Origin: Blastococcus mobilis | Lineage (GTDB): Bacteria > Actinomycetota > Actinomycetes > Mycobacteriales > Geodermatophilaceae | Assembly (NCBI RefSeq): GCF_900188025.1 | Contig: NZ_FZNO01000018.1 | Coordinates: 1 to 64,000 of the forward strand | Direction: 5' to 3' | Length of the DNA stretch: 64,000 nucleotides | Shown here: positions 1 through 8,416 of the stretch, one piece after another | Numbering within the stretch: the stretch's first letter is position 1 | How the letters are laid out: each line of letters starts with the position of its first letter | Made by a program: the position numbers and the translations under genes | Notes under the pieces: model-generated | What the model was told of the DNA's origin: nothing | What the model saw: the letters and a program-made list of their open reading frames with translations, nothing else | Databases searched by the model: none

Positions 1-75
1 ACCGATCCGCTCGAGCACCTTCTCCAGACCCACGGCCCAGTCCTCGACCTCGGCCACGGTCACATCTTCGACCAT
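1..75 (-). CDS. Transposase N-terminus (IS701-like), cut by window edge
   Basis: A minus-strand ATG opens a frame that runs off the left edge. The 25 visible residues include VAEVEDWAVGLEKVLERI, which resembles the N-terminus of IS701-family DDE transposases of actinomycetes. No catalytic residue is in view, and the rest of the gene and any inverted repeat lie outside. The setting, next to a broken amidohydrolase and an integrase remnant, fits a mobile-element scar. The call rests on a short stretch only. Confidence 0.35.
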   Translation of the reverse strand, partial: MVEDVTVAEVEDWAVGLEKVLERIG

Positions 76-219
76 CCCGAGACAGTCGTGACCTCGAAGC
101 CCTCAACCCAGTAGACACACCGCAGCCGACAAGACAGGTGCGGCTGTAGTACTAGCCATCATTGCCGTCGGCTCGGCCCAGTCATCGCGCCGATCGGCAG
201 CGTCCGGTCGGAGATCTAG

Positions 220-630
220 CCTGCTACCCGTGACCCTGAGGCCGCCCTCTCGGCGGGCCCGCGCAAGCCGGCGCTGGTGTCCCTGAGCGACCACTGCGGG
301 CGGCCGGACCTGGCGGAGGGGCTGGCCGCGCCGGCGTTCCGCGAGCTCCTCCGCCTGGGCCGCGCCGGCCGCGCGGTGGTAAAGCTTTCGGGGCTGGTCA
401 AGTTCTCCCGGCGGCCACCGCCGCACGAGGACACCTGGTCCTTCGTCCGGGCGCTGGTGGACGCGTTCGGGCCCGACCGCTGTGTCTGGGCTTCGGACTG
501 GCCGTTCCTTCGCGCGCCTGTCCGCGTGAACTACGGCCCGTTGCTCACGCTGCTGGAGGACTTGGTCCACGAGCGTGCCGCACGGCGCCAGATCCTTTGG
601 GACACGCCCTGCCGCAAGTTCGGATTCCCC
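220..630 (+). pseudogene. Amidohydrolase (amidohydrolase_2 type) C-terminal remnant
   Basis: The frame opens after a stop at 217 and has no convincing ribosome site; GTG at 277 is the only in-frame start near. It carries the C-terminal half of a TIM-barrel metal-dependent hydrolase: DHCGRPD near residue 5, the VWASDWPF motif near residue 70 (family form: WGSDWPH) and QILWDTPCRKFGF at the end. Whole family members have about 270-290 residues; the N-terminal metal-binding half is missing. After residue 117 the frame drifts into unrelated sequence to 705. It looks like a gene beheaded by insertion or deletion at the border of the mobile region. Confidence 0.55.
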
Positions 631-679
631 GGGGGACCCAGTCGCCCCCAGGGTCGGCGCGCCCCGCGAGGCTGGATCG

Positions 680-808
680 CGGTGGCAATCCGTTGCCGAG
701 CATGAAGGCGACGAGGGTCGGGCGGGTCTTGCCGACCGTTGTGGGGTCGTCGGCCAACCACCCTCGCAGTTGATGCGCTTCGTCGATGGTGGGCGCTCGA
801 GGACGGCG
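680..808 (-). pseudogene. Tyrosine integrase remnant
   Basis: In minus frame this stretch reads TIDEAHQLRGWLADDP and then TLVAFMLGNGLPP. This matches the start of the catalytic domain of actinomycete phage-type integrases, where a T-x-EEA-x-x-LR helix is followed by LVAFMLGTGLRIGE. The catalytic Arg of GLRIGE is lost because the frame breaks at GLPP. No other part of the enzyme is seen nearby. It is therefore a relic of an integrase other than the intact one at 5530-6627, and suggests a second, older integration here. Confidence 0.45.
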
Positions 809-953
809 GGAGTCACGCGGCGCTCGGCGGGCTGGCGCCTCCCACGGCTGGGACAGCGTCCGGGGACGGGCATTCCGGCGCCGGGCCGCGCCTCGGAATG
901 CCTTGTCGGCCCTGGCCGGTGGTGTCATGATCGAGAGACGAGAAGGAGCAGAG

Positions 954-1325
954 ATGGCTACGGACACGCCTGCGGATCTGTGGAATTATCGCGACTCGTA
1001 CCACATCCCTTCGGGCGATCTCGATCTTTCCGGCTTCGAGGTCGTGGGTCGGGACGGCTCCATCGGGACGGTCGACAAGGCGACCAACCGGGTGAGCGCG
1101 AGCTACCTGATCGTGGACACCGGTGACTGGCATGCGGGCCACCAGGTCCTGCTGCCGGCGGCCACGGTCGAGCGCATCGACGGCGACCGCAGGCTGGTCC
1201 ACGTCGACCGCAGCCGCAAGGAGATCGAGGAGGCGCCGGACCTCACGAAGAAGGACATGCGGACGGCGGCCTTCCAGGACCGGCTGCAGGGCTACTACCA
1301 CGGCCTGTACGACACCGGGCTCTGA
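954..1325 (+). CDS. PRC-barrel domain protein
   Basis: A 123-residue cytoplasmic protein. The start ATG sits 6 bases after AGAAGGAG, a good ribosome site; the open frame extends upstream but without a better start. The N-terminal 80 residues have the PRC-barrel pattern: FEVVGRDGSIGTVDKAT, then YLIVDTGDW and a VLLPAATVERID strand. The tail is charged and ends in YYHGLYDTGL, as in actinobacterial PRC-barrel stress proteins. PRC barrels bind RNA-processing or photosynthetic partners in other bacteria, but the role here is unknown. It stands alone between mobile-element scars. Confidence 0.8.
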   Translation: MATDTPADLWNYRDSYHIPSGDLDLSGFEVVGRDGSIGTVDKATNRVSASYLIVDTGDWHAGHQVLLPAATVERIDGDRRLVHVDRSRKEIEEAPDLTKKDMRTAAFQDRLQGYYHGLYDTGL

Positions 1326-1432
1326 GGCCGCGCGAAGGGGGCGCCGGCCTCCTGGCCGCCACCGAGCGGGGTGAGCGTGGTTCCCGCGGGGTGCCCCCGA
1401 CGTGACCGCAGCAGATCCTGAGCGCCTCAACG

Positions 1433-1458
1433 TGTCCCTGAAGCCGCCTTCAGGGACA
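1433..1458 (+). terminator. Perfect 11-bp stem hairpin
   Basis: TGTCCCTGAAG and CTTCAGGGACA pair perfectly around a 4-base loop (CCGC). It lies 108 bases after the PRC-barrel stop codon. There is no T-run, so it is either a hairpin-only terminator, common in high-GC actinomycetes, or a protein-binding dyad of the mobile element. Confidence 0.4.
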
Positions 1459-1875
1459 GGTCCGCCGCCTCGGTCCGCCGTCACCACGCGGGGGACGCCA
1501 ACCGGCAACCCGGCAGGACAGATCCGCGCCCCTCAGTCGCCGTCCCGTAAGGCCCGCCTGGTGAACCTTCCCGCATGGGGAGGACAACCAGGCCACCCTG
1601 CTGGCCTGCATGGCAGCGTCGTCCGCGAGCTGATCGACACCCACGTCACCGTGTCGCAGGAGGGCTGCTGCGTGACGCGAACCGGTACATCGCGGAGCGC
1701 CTCATCAGCCGCCAGTAGCCGGGCGGACGAGATATGCATTGCAACCAACAATCGCCATAAGCGACAAGCGGAATCGGGCCTGCAACGACTGACTGCCCGC
1801 AATTTCTAAGGTCTCTCGCGCATGCCCAAGGCTTCACTAAAGAGCGGCACGCATGCTACCAATAGGGGTAGCTCG

Positions 1876-1894
1876 GGCCCCGCTTTGCGGGGCC
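1876..1894 (+). terminator. Perfect 8-bp stem hairpin before the relaxase gene
   Basis: GGCCCCGC and GCGGGGCC pair around a TTT loop, followed by TACCGTCGTTTCT. It lies about 40 bases before the first plausible relaxase start, in the A+T-richer pocket. It could be a terminator insulating the conjugation gene, or part of an origin of transfer; relaxases of this family often nick next to a hairpin close to their own gene. The sequence alone does not decide. Confidence 0.35.
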
Positions 1895-1933
1895 TACCGT
1901 CGTTTCTAGGGGTGGCGCATTGGTTATTGTTGG

Positions 1934-4900
1934 GTGGCGTTGAAATTGCACGGCGGAATGAAGGTGTACGCCGGCGCGCCGGCGGCTGCCCGGGCGTACC
2001 TGGAGGCGGATCGGGGACGGGCTGATGACTACTACCTGGCCGAAGGGACGGGCGTGGCCCGCCGCTTACGGCCACCGCCGGACGGGTGGAGGAGCTTGCG
2101 CCCTTGACGGGGGAGACCTACGAGAGCTGGGTGGCCGGCCGGGACCCGGACACCGGGCAGCCGCGGGGGCGGCTGCGTACCAATGAGCGGGCTGTGCGGT
2201 TCGTCGAAGTCGTGGTAAACGGCTCGAAGACCTGGTCGCTGGCCGCCGCGGTGCACCCGGACGTCGCCGCCGCCTACGACACCGCCCAGGACCGCGCCGC
2301 GGCCGAGATCATCGGCTGGCTGGCTGGGCATGCCACCACCCGGGTCGGCCCGCGCGGCGGGCAGGTGCAGGTGCCGGCCGAGGTGCTGGAGGCGGTGACG
2401 GTGCGGCACGACACGTCCCGCGCCGGAGATCCGCACCGGCATCTGCACCTGCACCTGCAGATCAACGCCCGGGTGTTCGCCGCGGGAAAGTGGCGCGGGC
2501 TGCACACCGTCGGCGTGCGCGATTTCCTCGCCGCGATCAACGGGATCGGGCATGCCACGGTCGCCTGCGACCCGCAGTTCCGCACCGCGCTGGCCGCCCA
2601 CGGCTACACCCTCGACGCGACTGGAGAAATACTGGAGCTCGCCGCCTACGTCGGTCCGTTCAGCGCCCGGGCGGCGCAGATCGGGCGCAATCTGGACCGC
2701 TACGAACGCGACTGGATGGCCGCCCACCCCGGCGAGTTCCCGGGGCCGGCGCTGCGGCGGGCCTGGGACGCCCGAGCGTGGGCCGACGGCCGCCCGGACA
2801 AGATCACCCCCCGCTCGAGGGCGGACCTCACCGTGCGGTGGCGGGCCGAGCTGGCCGCCCTCGGCTACCGCGACCCCGACCGACCGGTCCAGCTGAGCCC
2901 CACCCCGATCGGCGTCCTGGACCGCGACCACGTCGTGGACCAGATGCTCACCCGGCTGGCCGCCGGCCGCTCCGCGTGGAACGCCGCCGACCTGCGCGGC
3001 GAGGCCGAACGGCTGCTTGCCGCCGCGGGCGTTGTCGCCGGGGCCGCGGTGCGCGGCGAGCTGGCCGAGGACCTCACCGCCCGCGCTCTGGCCCGCTGCC
3101 TTCCGCTGCTGGCGCGCGACGGAGTGCCCGAGCACGTCCGGGCCTGGACCTCTCCGGCGGTGCTTGAGGTCGAGGCCGACCTGGCCGCCCGCTCGCCGCC
3201 CGCGGCGGCCACCACGGTGCAGATGCCGACCTCCGGCCGGACCGGGCGGCCGGCCTGGAGGGGCTGGATGCCGGGCAGGGCGCCACCGCGGCCGCGCTCG
3301 CCGGGAACCGGTCGCTGGTGGTGGTGGAGGGCGCGGCCGGTGCCGGCAAGACCACCACCTTGGGAGCGGCTCGTCGACTGATGGGGGAACAGGGGCGGCG
3401 GCTGGTGGTTGTCACCCCCACCTTGAAGGCGGCCAAGGTCGCCTCCGCCGAGGTCGGTGCCACCGCCGGCTCGGCGGCCTGGCTGGCCTTCCAGCACGGC
3501 TGGCGCTGGACCGACGACGGCGCCTGGACCAGGTTGACCCCCGGTGAGGCCGACCCGGCCACCGGCCAGCTCTATGCCGGACCCGGGGAGAACGCCTGGC
3601 TGCGGCCGGGGGGACATCCTGGTCGTCGACGAGGCCGGGATGCTCGACCAGGACACCGCCCGAGCCCTGCTGGTCGTCGCCGACGAGCACGACGTCCGGG
3701 TGGCGCTGCTCGGTGATCGTCACCAGCTCGCCGCCGTCGGCCGCGGCGGGGTACTGGACCTCGCCGTCCGCCGGGTCGACCCGGCCGCGCACATGACCCT
3801 CGACCGGGTGCACCGCTTCACCCGCACCGACCAGGCCGGGCAGACGGTGCCCGACAGGGAGTACGCCGACCTGACCCTGGCCATGCGCGACGGCGCGGAT
3901 CCCGGCGGGGTGTTCGACGCGCTGGCCGCCCGCGGCCAGGTCCGCCTGCACGCCGACGCCGCTGCGCTGCGGGAGGCACTGGCCGCCCTGGCCGCAGAGC
4001 TTCACCGCCGGGGCGAGCAGACAGCAATCGTGGTGGACACCCGCGAGCAGGCCGCCGAGCTGGGCGCCGCGATCCGGGAGCGGCTGGTCGCCGACGGCCG
4101 CGTCGACGACACGCGGGTCGCGGTCACCGGGACGGGGCAGCGGATCGGCGCCGGGGACCGGATCGCCACCCGCCGCAACGACCGAGCAATGGGCGTGGCC
4201 AACCGCGACATCTGGACCGTCACCGCCGTCAGTCCCTCCGGGGCGCTAACCGTCGCCCCGGCCGACGTCACCCCGACCCGCGCCGTCCCGCCCGGTGTCA
4301 CCCCGGGTGTCACCCCTTCGGGAGTGGGGGAGCGGGTACTGCCCGCCGGCTACGTGACTCCCCACGTCGAGCTGGCCTACGCCAGCACCGCGCACGGGGT
4401 GCAGGGCGACACCGTCACCTCGGCGCACGTGGTGCTCGGCGAGCACACCGGCGCCGCCTCGGCCTACGTCGGCATGACCCGCGGCCGCACTGCGAACACC
4501 GCGCACCTGGTCGCTGCTGACCTGGCCGAGGCGCGGCAGCAGTGGATGGCGGTGTTCGTCCGCGACCGCGCCGACCTGGGACCCGGCCACGCCGCGCACC
4601 TGGCCGCCGCCGAGGCCGCCCGCTATGCCCAGCCCCGCCCGCTCGACCAGGTGCTCGCCGAACTGCACGAAGCGTGGACGGTCGAGCAGCGCTGCCTGGA
4701 CCGGCTGACCGTCCTGCACGCGCAGCACAACACGCTGCGCGCCGTCGCCGCACTCCAGGCCGCCCGGGAGCCCACCGCGGTCGGTGCGCTCGGCCGCGCC
4801 CCGGGCCCCACCGAGCGGCTGGTCGACGTCGACCGGGGCATCGCGGCCGCCGAACACGAGCTGGCCGGCGCGCGGGAACGCATCGCCGCGCTGGTGGCCG

Positions 4901-5097
4901 ACCCGGCCCTGCTCGACCGGCCCGCCGACCGGCTCAGCGGAGAACGCAACGCGTGGCGGGCGGGAGACGCCGACCGCTCCCAGTTCCCGACATTCCCTCG
5001 ACCGGCCGCCGTCGACCCCGGCGTACCGCGGCCGGAGTCCGAGCGCCGCGGCCCCTCCCTCGCCCGGGGCGGCGCGGCCCCCGGCCTCGGGCGATGA
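1934..5097 (+). pseudogene. MobF-type conjugative relaxase-helicase (TraA-like), three frameshifts
   Basis: Put back together, this is a relaxase of roughly 1050 residues. It starts near GTG 1934 (or TTG 1940) with the typical KLHGGMKVYAG and DDYYLAEGTG. The relaxase domain has the histidine cluster HRHLHLHLQIN near 2440-2470. The helicase part has Walker A GAAGAGKTT near 3340, Walker B ILVVDEAGMLD near 3620 and a UvrD-like SAYVGMTRGR near 4460. Three 1-base shifts break it: at 2065-2070, between about 3200 and 3255, and at the six-G run 3608-3613, where RPGGHPG should read RPGDILVV. Enzymes of this family nick oriT and unwind the transferred strand. As read, no full-length product is possible; either a true pseudogene or indel errors. 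Confidence 0.85.
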
Positions 5098-5232
5098 GCC
5101 GCGCCTCAGAGAACTGCAGGCCAACTGGAGAATCCCGGCAGGATCTTGCGGTCGGCTGTCACCAATGGCCTTCATTTGGCGCCTTCTACAGGTGACGGGG
5201 CCCAGCCCATACGACCACCACCGGAGCCGACC

Positions 5233-5445
5233 ATGACCGACCACACCGCCAGCCGCGAACCAGAGCTGCTCACGATCACCGAAGCCGCCGACCTCCTGCG
5301 CGCCCCTGTCGCCACCCTGCGCTACTGGCGCCACCTCGGCACCGGCCCGCGCAGCTTCCGCCTCGGCCGCCGCGTCCTGTACCGCACTGACGACCTCCAC
5401 GCCTGGATCGCGCAACAGCACGCCCAGGCCCTCGACCGTCGATGA
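5233..5445 (+). CDS. Excisionase / AlpA-family DNA-binding protein
   Basis: A 70-residue protein with a MerR-like winged helix: LLTITEAADLLRAPVATLRYWRHLGTG recognition region followed by the beta-hairpin SFRLGRRVLYRTDDLHAWI. This is the HTH_17 pattern of excisionases and recombination directionality factors. ATG 5233 was chosen because the longer open frame from 5146 gains only unrelated residues. The gene sits 84 bases before the integrase in the same direction, as excisionases do in tRNA-integrating elements. It probably bends the attachment site to favour excision. Confidence 0.85.
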   Translation: MTDHTASREPELLTITEAADLLRAPVATLRYWRHLGTGPRSFRLGRRVLYRTDDLHAWIAQQHAQALDRR

Positions 5446-5529
5446 GCGGGCGTCGTCCACAGGCGTGCCGGCCTCCCCAGAGACTCGAGGCGGCATTGAC
5501 CCGGGAGCCGTCGTCGGCACGGTCATCTG

Positions 5530-6627
5530 ATGGCCGGCAGCATCAACGTGGACGTGCTCAGCGACGGCAGTAAGCGGTACCGGTCGCGGTACCGCGATGC
5601 TCGTGGGCGGCAGCACGAGAAGCGATTCATGCGCAAGGTCGACGCGCAACGATGGCTCGACGAGCAGACGTCGGCGATCGTCACGCAGACCTGGACGGCG
5701 CCGGAGCGTGGCCGGGTCACCGTCGATGTCTGGGCAGAGCAGTGGCTCGCCGCACAGACCGGGCTGAAGCCCAGCACGCTCTACCGCTACCGGTCGCTGC
5801 TGCGCGTCCAGATCCTGCCGCGCTGGGGTCAGCACCGGCTGGCCGACGTCACCCATGCCGAGGTCGCCGCGTGGGTGGCCCAACTGGTCGCCGGCGGCCT
5901 CGCGCCGGCGACAGTGCGGCAGGCGCACCGCGTCCTCGCGCTCGTCCTGACCCTCGCCGTCCGTGACGGGCGTATCCCGCGCAACCCGGCATCCGGCGTG
6001 CCACTGCCCAGGGCCCGGCGCGCCGATCCCCGGTTCCTCACCCGCACGGAGGTGGAGCGGCTGGCGAACGCAGCGGGGGAGTACGGCGCCGTCGTCCGCC
6101 TGCTGGCGTACACCGGCCTCCGGTTCGGCGAGATGGCCGCCCTACGGGTCCGCCGGGTCGATTTCCTCCGCAAGCGGCTCACCGTCGCCGAGAGCGCCAC
6201 GGAGGTCGGCGGCGCCGTCGAGTACGGCGCCCCCAAGTCGCACCAGCAGCGCACCGTGCCGCTCCCGAGCGTCCTCGTCGAGCCGATGTCCCGCCGCTGC
6301 CAGGGCAAGGGCCCGGACGACCTCGTCCTGACTTCGCCGGGTGGCGCGGTGCTGCGCTCGGGCAACTTCCGGCGGCGGTTCTTCGACCCGGCGGCCACGG
6401 CCGCCGGGCTGGAGGACCTCAGCCCGCACGACCTCCGGCACACCGCCGCGAGCCTGCTGGTGGCCAGCGGGGCGAACGTCACGGCGGTCCAGCGGATGCT
6501 CGGTCACGCCTCCGCAGCGATGACCCTCGACGTCTACTCCGGGCTCTTCGACGACGACCTCGGCGCCCTCGCTGACCGCATGGATCTCGCCCACGAGGCG
6601 TCAGTCACGAGACGTCACGGTGCGTAG
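5530..6627 (+). CDS. int: Site-specific tyrosine recombinase (integrase)
   Basis: A 365-residue phage-type integrase of normal length. N-terminal AP2-like arm-binding domain at residues 5-60 (SKRYRSRYRDARGRQHEKRF), SAM-like core-binding domain at 65-150, catalytic domain from 165. All active-site residues are visible: Arg198 (TGLRFGE), Lys236 (GAPKSHQQRTV), His300 and Arg303 (SPHDLRHTA), His326 (LGHAS) and the nucleophile Tyr336 (TLDVYSGLF). It ends 80 bases from the 3' end of tRNA-Met and is probably the enzyme that placed the element there. It appears intact, unlike the relaxase upstream. Confidence 0.95.
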   Translation: MAGSINVDVLSDGSKRYRSRYRDARGRQHEKRFMRKVDAQRWLDEQTSAIVTQTWTAPERGRVTVDVWAEQWLAAQTGLKPSTLYRYRSLLRVQILPRWGQHRLADVTHAEVAAWVAQLVAGGLAPATVRQAHRVLALVLTLAVRDGRIPRNPASGVPLPRARRADPRFLTRTEVERLANAAGEYGAVVRLLAYTGLRFGEMAALRVRRVDFLRKRLTVAESATEVGGAVEYGAPKSHQQRTVPLPSVLVEPMSRRCQGKGPDDLVLTSPGGAVLRSGNFRRRFFDPAATAAGLEDLSPHDLRHTAASLLVASGANVTAVQRMLGHASAAMTLDVYSGLFDDDLGALADRMDLAHEASVTRRHGA

Positions 6628-6707
6628 TGTGGGCACCGTGTGGGCACGGGACCCCGTCGTCAAGATCGACGATCAAGCTCCAACCCCCTGACCTGCACGT
6701 ATATCGG
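6628..6707. other. Probable attachment-site junction
   Basis: The 80 bases between the integrase stop and the 3' end of the tRNA hold a near repeat (GTGTGGGCAC and GTGTGGGCACGG, inside a longer GC-rich tract) and no gene. The crossover core is expected in the 3' half of the tRNA itself. A second copy of that core could not be found in the first 2 kb, so the assignment is from context. Confidence 0.35.
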
Positions 6708-6781
6708 TGGGGCGGGTGGGGCTCGAACCCACGACCCAGGGATTATGAGTCCCATGCTCTGACCGGCTGAGCTACCGCCCC
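6708..6781 (-). tRNA. tRNA-Met (anticodon CAT)
   Basis: A full cloverleaf on the minus strand. Acceptor GGGGCGG pairs with CCGCCCC, the T arm is GTGGG-TTCGAGC-CCCAC, and the anticodon loop CTCATAA carries CAT at 6735-6737. CCA is not encoded. The GGACTCATAATCC anticodon arm resembles elongator tRNA-Met; a lysidine-modified tRNA-Ile2 cannot be strictly excluded. Its 3' end faces the integrase, so it is the likely attB of the element. Confidence 0.93.
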
Positions 6782-6974
6782 GACGCGGGACAGCCTGCCA
6801 GACGCCGACCGGCGAGCGGAGCGTCCCGCCTGTCGCGGGGGCCGTCGGCCGGCCCAGGCAGGCTCGAGTGTGGCGTGATGTGCGCTTCGTTATCTTCCCG
6901 TGACATCTGCTTGCGCGGCACGTACCGTCGTCCGCGGCCTTGACGAGCTCCGCCCCTCGAACCGAGGGCATCGG

Positions 6975-7120
6975 ACGGGCCCCGCCGAACCATGCGACCG
7001 GACGGTCGCACGGGCCGGGGAACCACCGCAGTACTGGGGTGAATCACGCCCGCGTTCCTGGACGCGGGCGGGTAGGGCACTTCCGGCCCGAACCCGTCAG
7101 CTAACTCGGTAGGCGGTCGC
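6975..7120 (+). promoter_or_regulatory. c-di-AMP riboswitch (ydaO/yuaA type)
   Basis: The leader has the conserved blocks of the ydaO class in order: CCGCCGAACC, CGGGGAACCACC, CTGGGGTGAATCACGCCC, a GC-rich variable stem, GGGTAGGGCACTTCC, then CCCGAACCCGTCAGCTAAC and GGTAGGCGG. It ends about 20 bases before the start of an exported M23 peptidase. In actinobacteria this riboswitch class commonly controls cell-wall hydrolases and is usually an off-switch when c-di-AMP is high. The remaining bases from 6782 to 6974 show no gene and presumably hold the promoter. Confidence 0.9.
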
Positions 7121-7142
7121 GAGGAACAGGAGAAGCGTCGCC

Positions 7143-8384
7143 TTGGCGACCCCGCACCACACCGCAAGCTCCACAGCTCCAGACCAGCAGCTCCGCCCGC
7201 GCCGCCTCCGGCGAGGCACCCGTCGAGCCATCCTCGTGGTCGGGGCGCTCGCCGCGCTGGTGAGCACCTCCACGGCCCACGCCGCCCCCGGCGACCGCGG
7301 CTCGGTCGCCGAGGCGCGCACCGCCCATGAGGCGGCCGCCGCGGAGGTCGCCGCGATCGGCGCGCGCGTCACCGAGGCCGAGCAGACGCTGCAGCGGATG
7401 ACCATCGAGGCCGAGGCGGCCAGCGGCCAGGCCCTCGCCGCGCAGGCTGCGCTCGCCGCCGCTCAGGCCGAGGCCACGGCGACGGCCGCCAAGCTGGCAG
7501 AGGCGCAGGGCGCCGTCGCCGAGACGCAGGACGACGTCTCGACGATCGGCCGCGAGGCCTACATGGGCAGTGACGAAACCTTCGGCGACGTCGCGATCCT
7601 GCTCGCCGCGGAGAGCCCCACCGAGGTGCTGCAGCAGGCCGCCACCCTCGAGGTGCTCGGCGAGGAGCGCACCCGGGTGCTGAAGGAGATGGAGCGGGTC
7701 GAGGCACTGGAGGCTCGCGCCGACCAGGCCGCCCGCACCGCCGTCGCCGAGCGGGACCAGCTCGCCCGAGCTGCCGCGGAGGCGGAGGCCGCTGCCAACC
7801 AGCAGCTCGCCGCCGCCCAGGGCACCTACGACAGCATCGCTGCCGAGAAGGCGGCGCTCGACGCGCAGCTCCGCGAGGCCGAGATCCACCTGCTGAACCT
7901 GCAGGGGGCCGCGGACGCCGAGGCTGCCTGGAACGCGCAGCAGGCGGCCGCCGCAGCCCCCACCACCCTGACCTCCGCCGGAGGCGCCGTCGCCCCGGCC
8001 ACGGGGCGGGTCACCTCCTGCTACGGCGCCCGCTGGGGCACCCTGCACGCCGGCATCGACATCGCCGCTCCCATCGGCACGCCGGTCTACACGCCCGAGG
8101 ACGGCATCGTCCTCCAGGCCGGCCCCGCCAGCGGGTTCGGACTGGCCGTGGCGGTCCAGCACCGCGACGGCACCATCACGCTCTACGGCCACGTCAACCA
8201 GATGTTCGTGTCCGCCGGCGAGGTCGTCTCGGCCGGTCAGCAGATCGCCGAGGTCGGCAACCGGGGCCAGTCCACCGGACCCCACCTGCACTTCGAGGTG
8301 CACACCGGCGGGCTGTACAAGAACCGCAGCAACCCGGCGCCGTGGCTGGACGCCCGAGGCATCTCCCTCGGTGGGGGCTGCTGA
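7143..8384 (+). CDS. Exported coiled-coil M23 (LytM) peptidoglycan peptidase
   Basis: A 413-residue exported protein. TTG start with AGGAG about 10 bases before it. A Sec signal lies near residues 24-48 (AILVVGALAALVSTSTAHA|AP). Then comes an Ala/Glu-rich coiled coil from about 50 to 265, as in EnvC/NlpD-like or RipA-like proteins. The C-terminal LytM domain has HAGIDIAAPIGTPVY and HLHFEVHTGG, which supply the zinc ligands of active M23 endopeptidases. It probably cuts peptide cross-bridges during growth or division. The c-di-AMP riboswitch in its leader ties its expression to turgor and wall stress. Confidence 0.9.
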   Translation: MATPHHTASSTAPDQQLRPRRLRRGTRRAILVVGALAALVSTSTAHAAPGDRGSVAEARTAHEAAAAEVAAIGARVTEAEQTLQRMTIEAEAASGQALAAQAALAAAQAEATATAAKLAEAQGAVAETQDDVSTIGREAYMGSDETFGDVAILLAAESPTEVLQQAATLEVLGEERTRVLKEMERVEALEARADQAARTAVAERDQLARAAAEAEAAANQQLAAAQGTYDSIAAEKAALDAQLREAEIHLLNLQGAADAEAAWNAQQAAAAAPTTLTSAGGAVAPATGRVTSCYGARWGTLHAGIDIAAPIGTPVYTPEDGIVLQAGPASGFGLAVAVQHRDGTITLYGHVNQMFVSAGEVVSAGQQIAEVGNRGQSTGPHLHFEVHTGGLYKNRSNPAPWLDARGISLGGGC

Positions 8385-8416
8385 GCACTGCCCTGTGCCC
8401 GGGTGAAGATGGGCGA

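Larger units (their letters stand above)
1326..1933. other. Gene-poor stretch before the relaxase gene
   Basis: No convincing intact gene. An open frame at 1402-1809 has no family signature. Near 1600-1720 two overlapping frames carry protein-like pieces (SVVRELIDTHVTV, then GLLRDANRYIAERLISRQ before TAG in a neighbouring frame), which could be the frameshifted tail of a lost gene. From about 1730 to 1960 the DNA is clearly richer in A+T than anything around it, as expected for a foreign regulatory or transfer region. Two hairpins (1433-1458 and 1876-1894) are listed separately. Confidence 0.4.
1934..6707 (+). mobile_element. Integrative (conjugative/mobilisable) element remnant at tRNA-Met
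   Basis: The block joins a MobF relaxase-helicase, a small AlpA-type excisionase and a tyrosine integrase, the last ending 80 bases from the 3' end of a tRNA gene. This order is usual for actinomycete integrative elements, whose integrase gene abuts the tRNA attachment site. No replication initiator (RepSA, RepAM or Prim-Pol) and no FtsK/TraB pump is present. With the relaxase broken by frameshifts it is probably decayed or dependent on a helper. The left boundary is not resolved: no copy of the tRNA 3' end was found at 1-2000, so the true left end may lie outside the window or be lost. Confidence 0.7.

Noticed and set aside
1402-1809. A 135-codon frame after the PRC-barrel gene
   Set aside because: No ribosome site, no family motif, and a perfect hairpin lies inside it.
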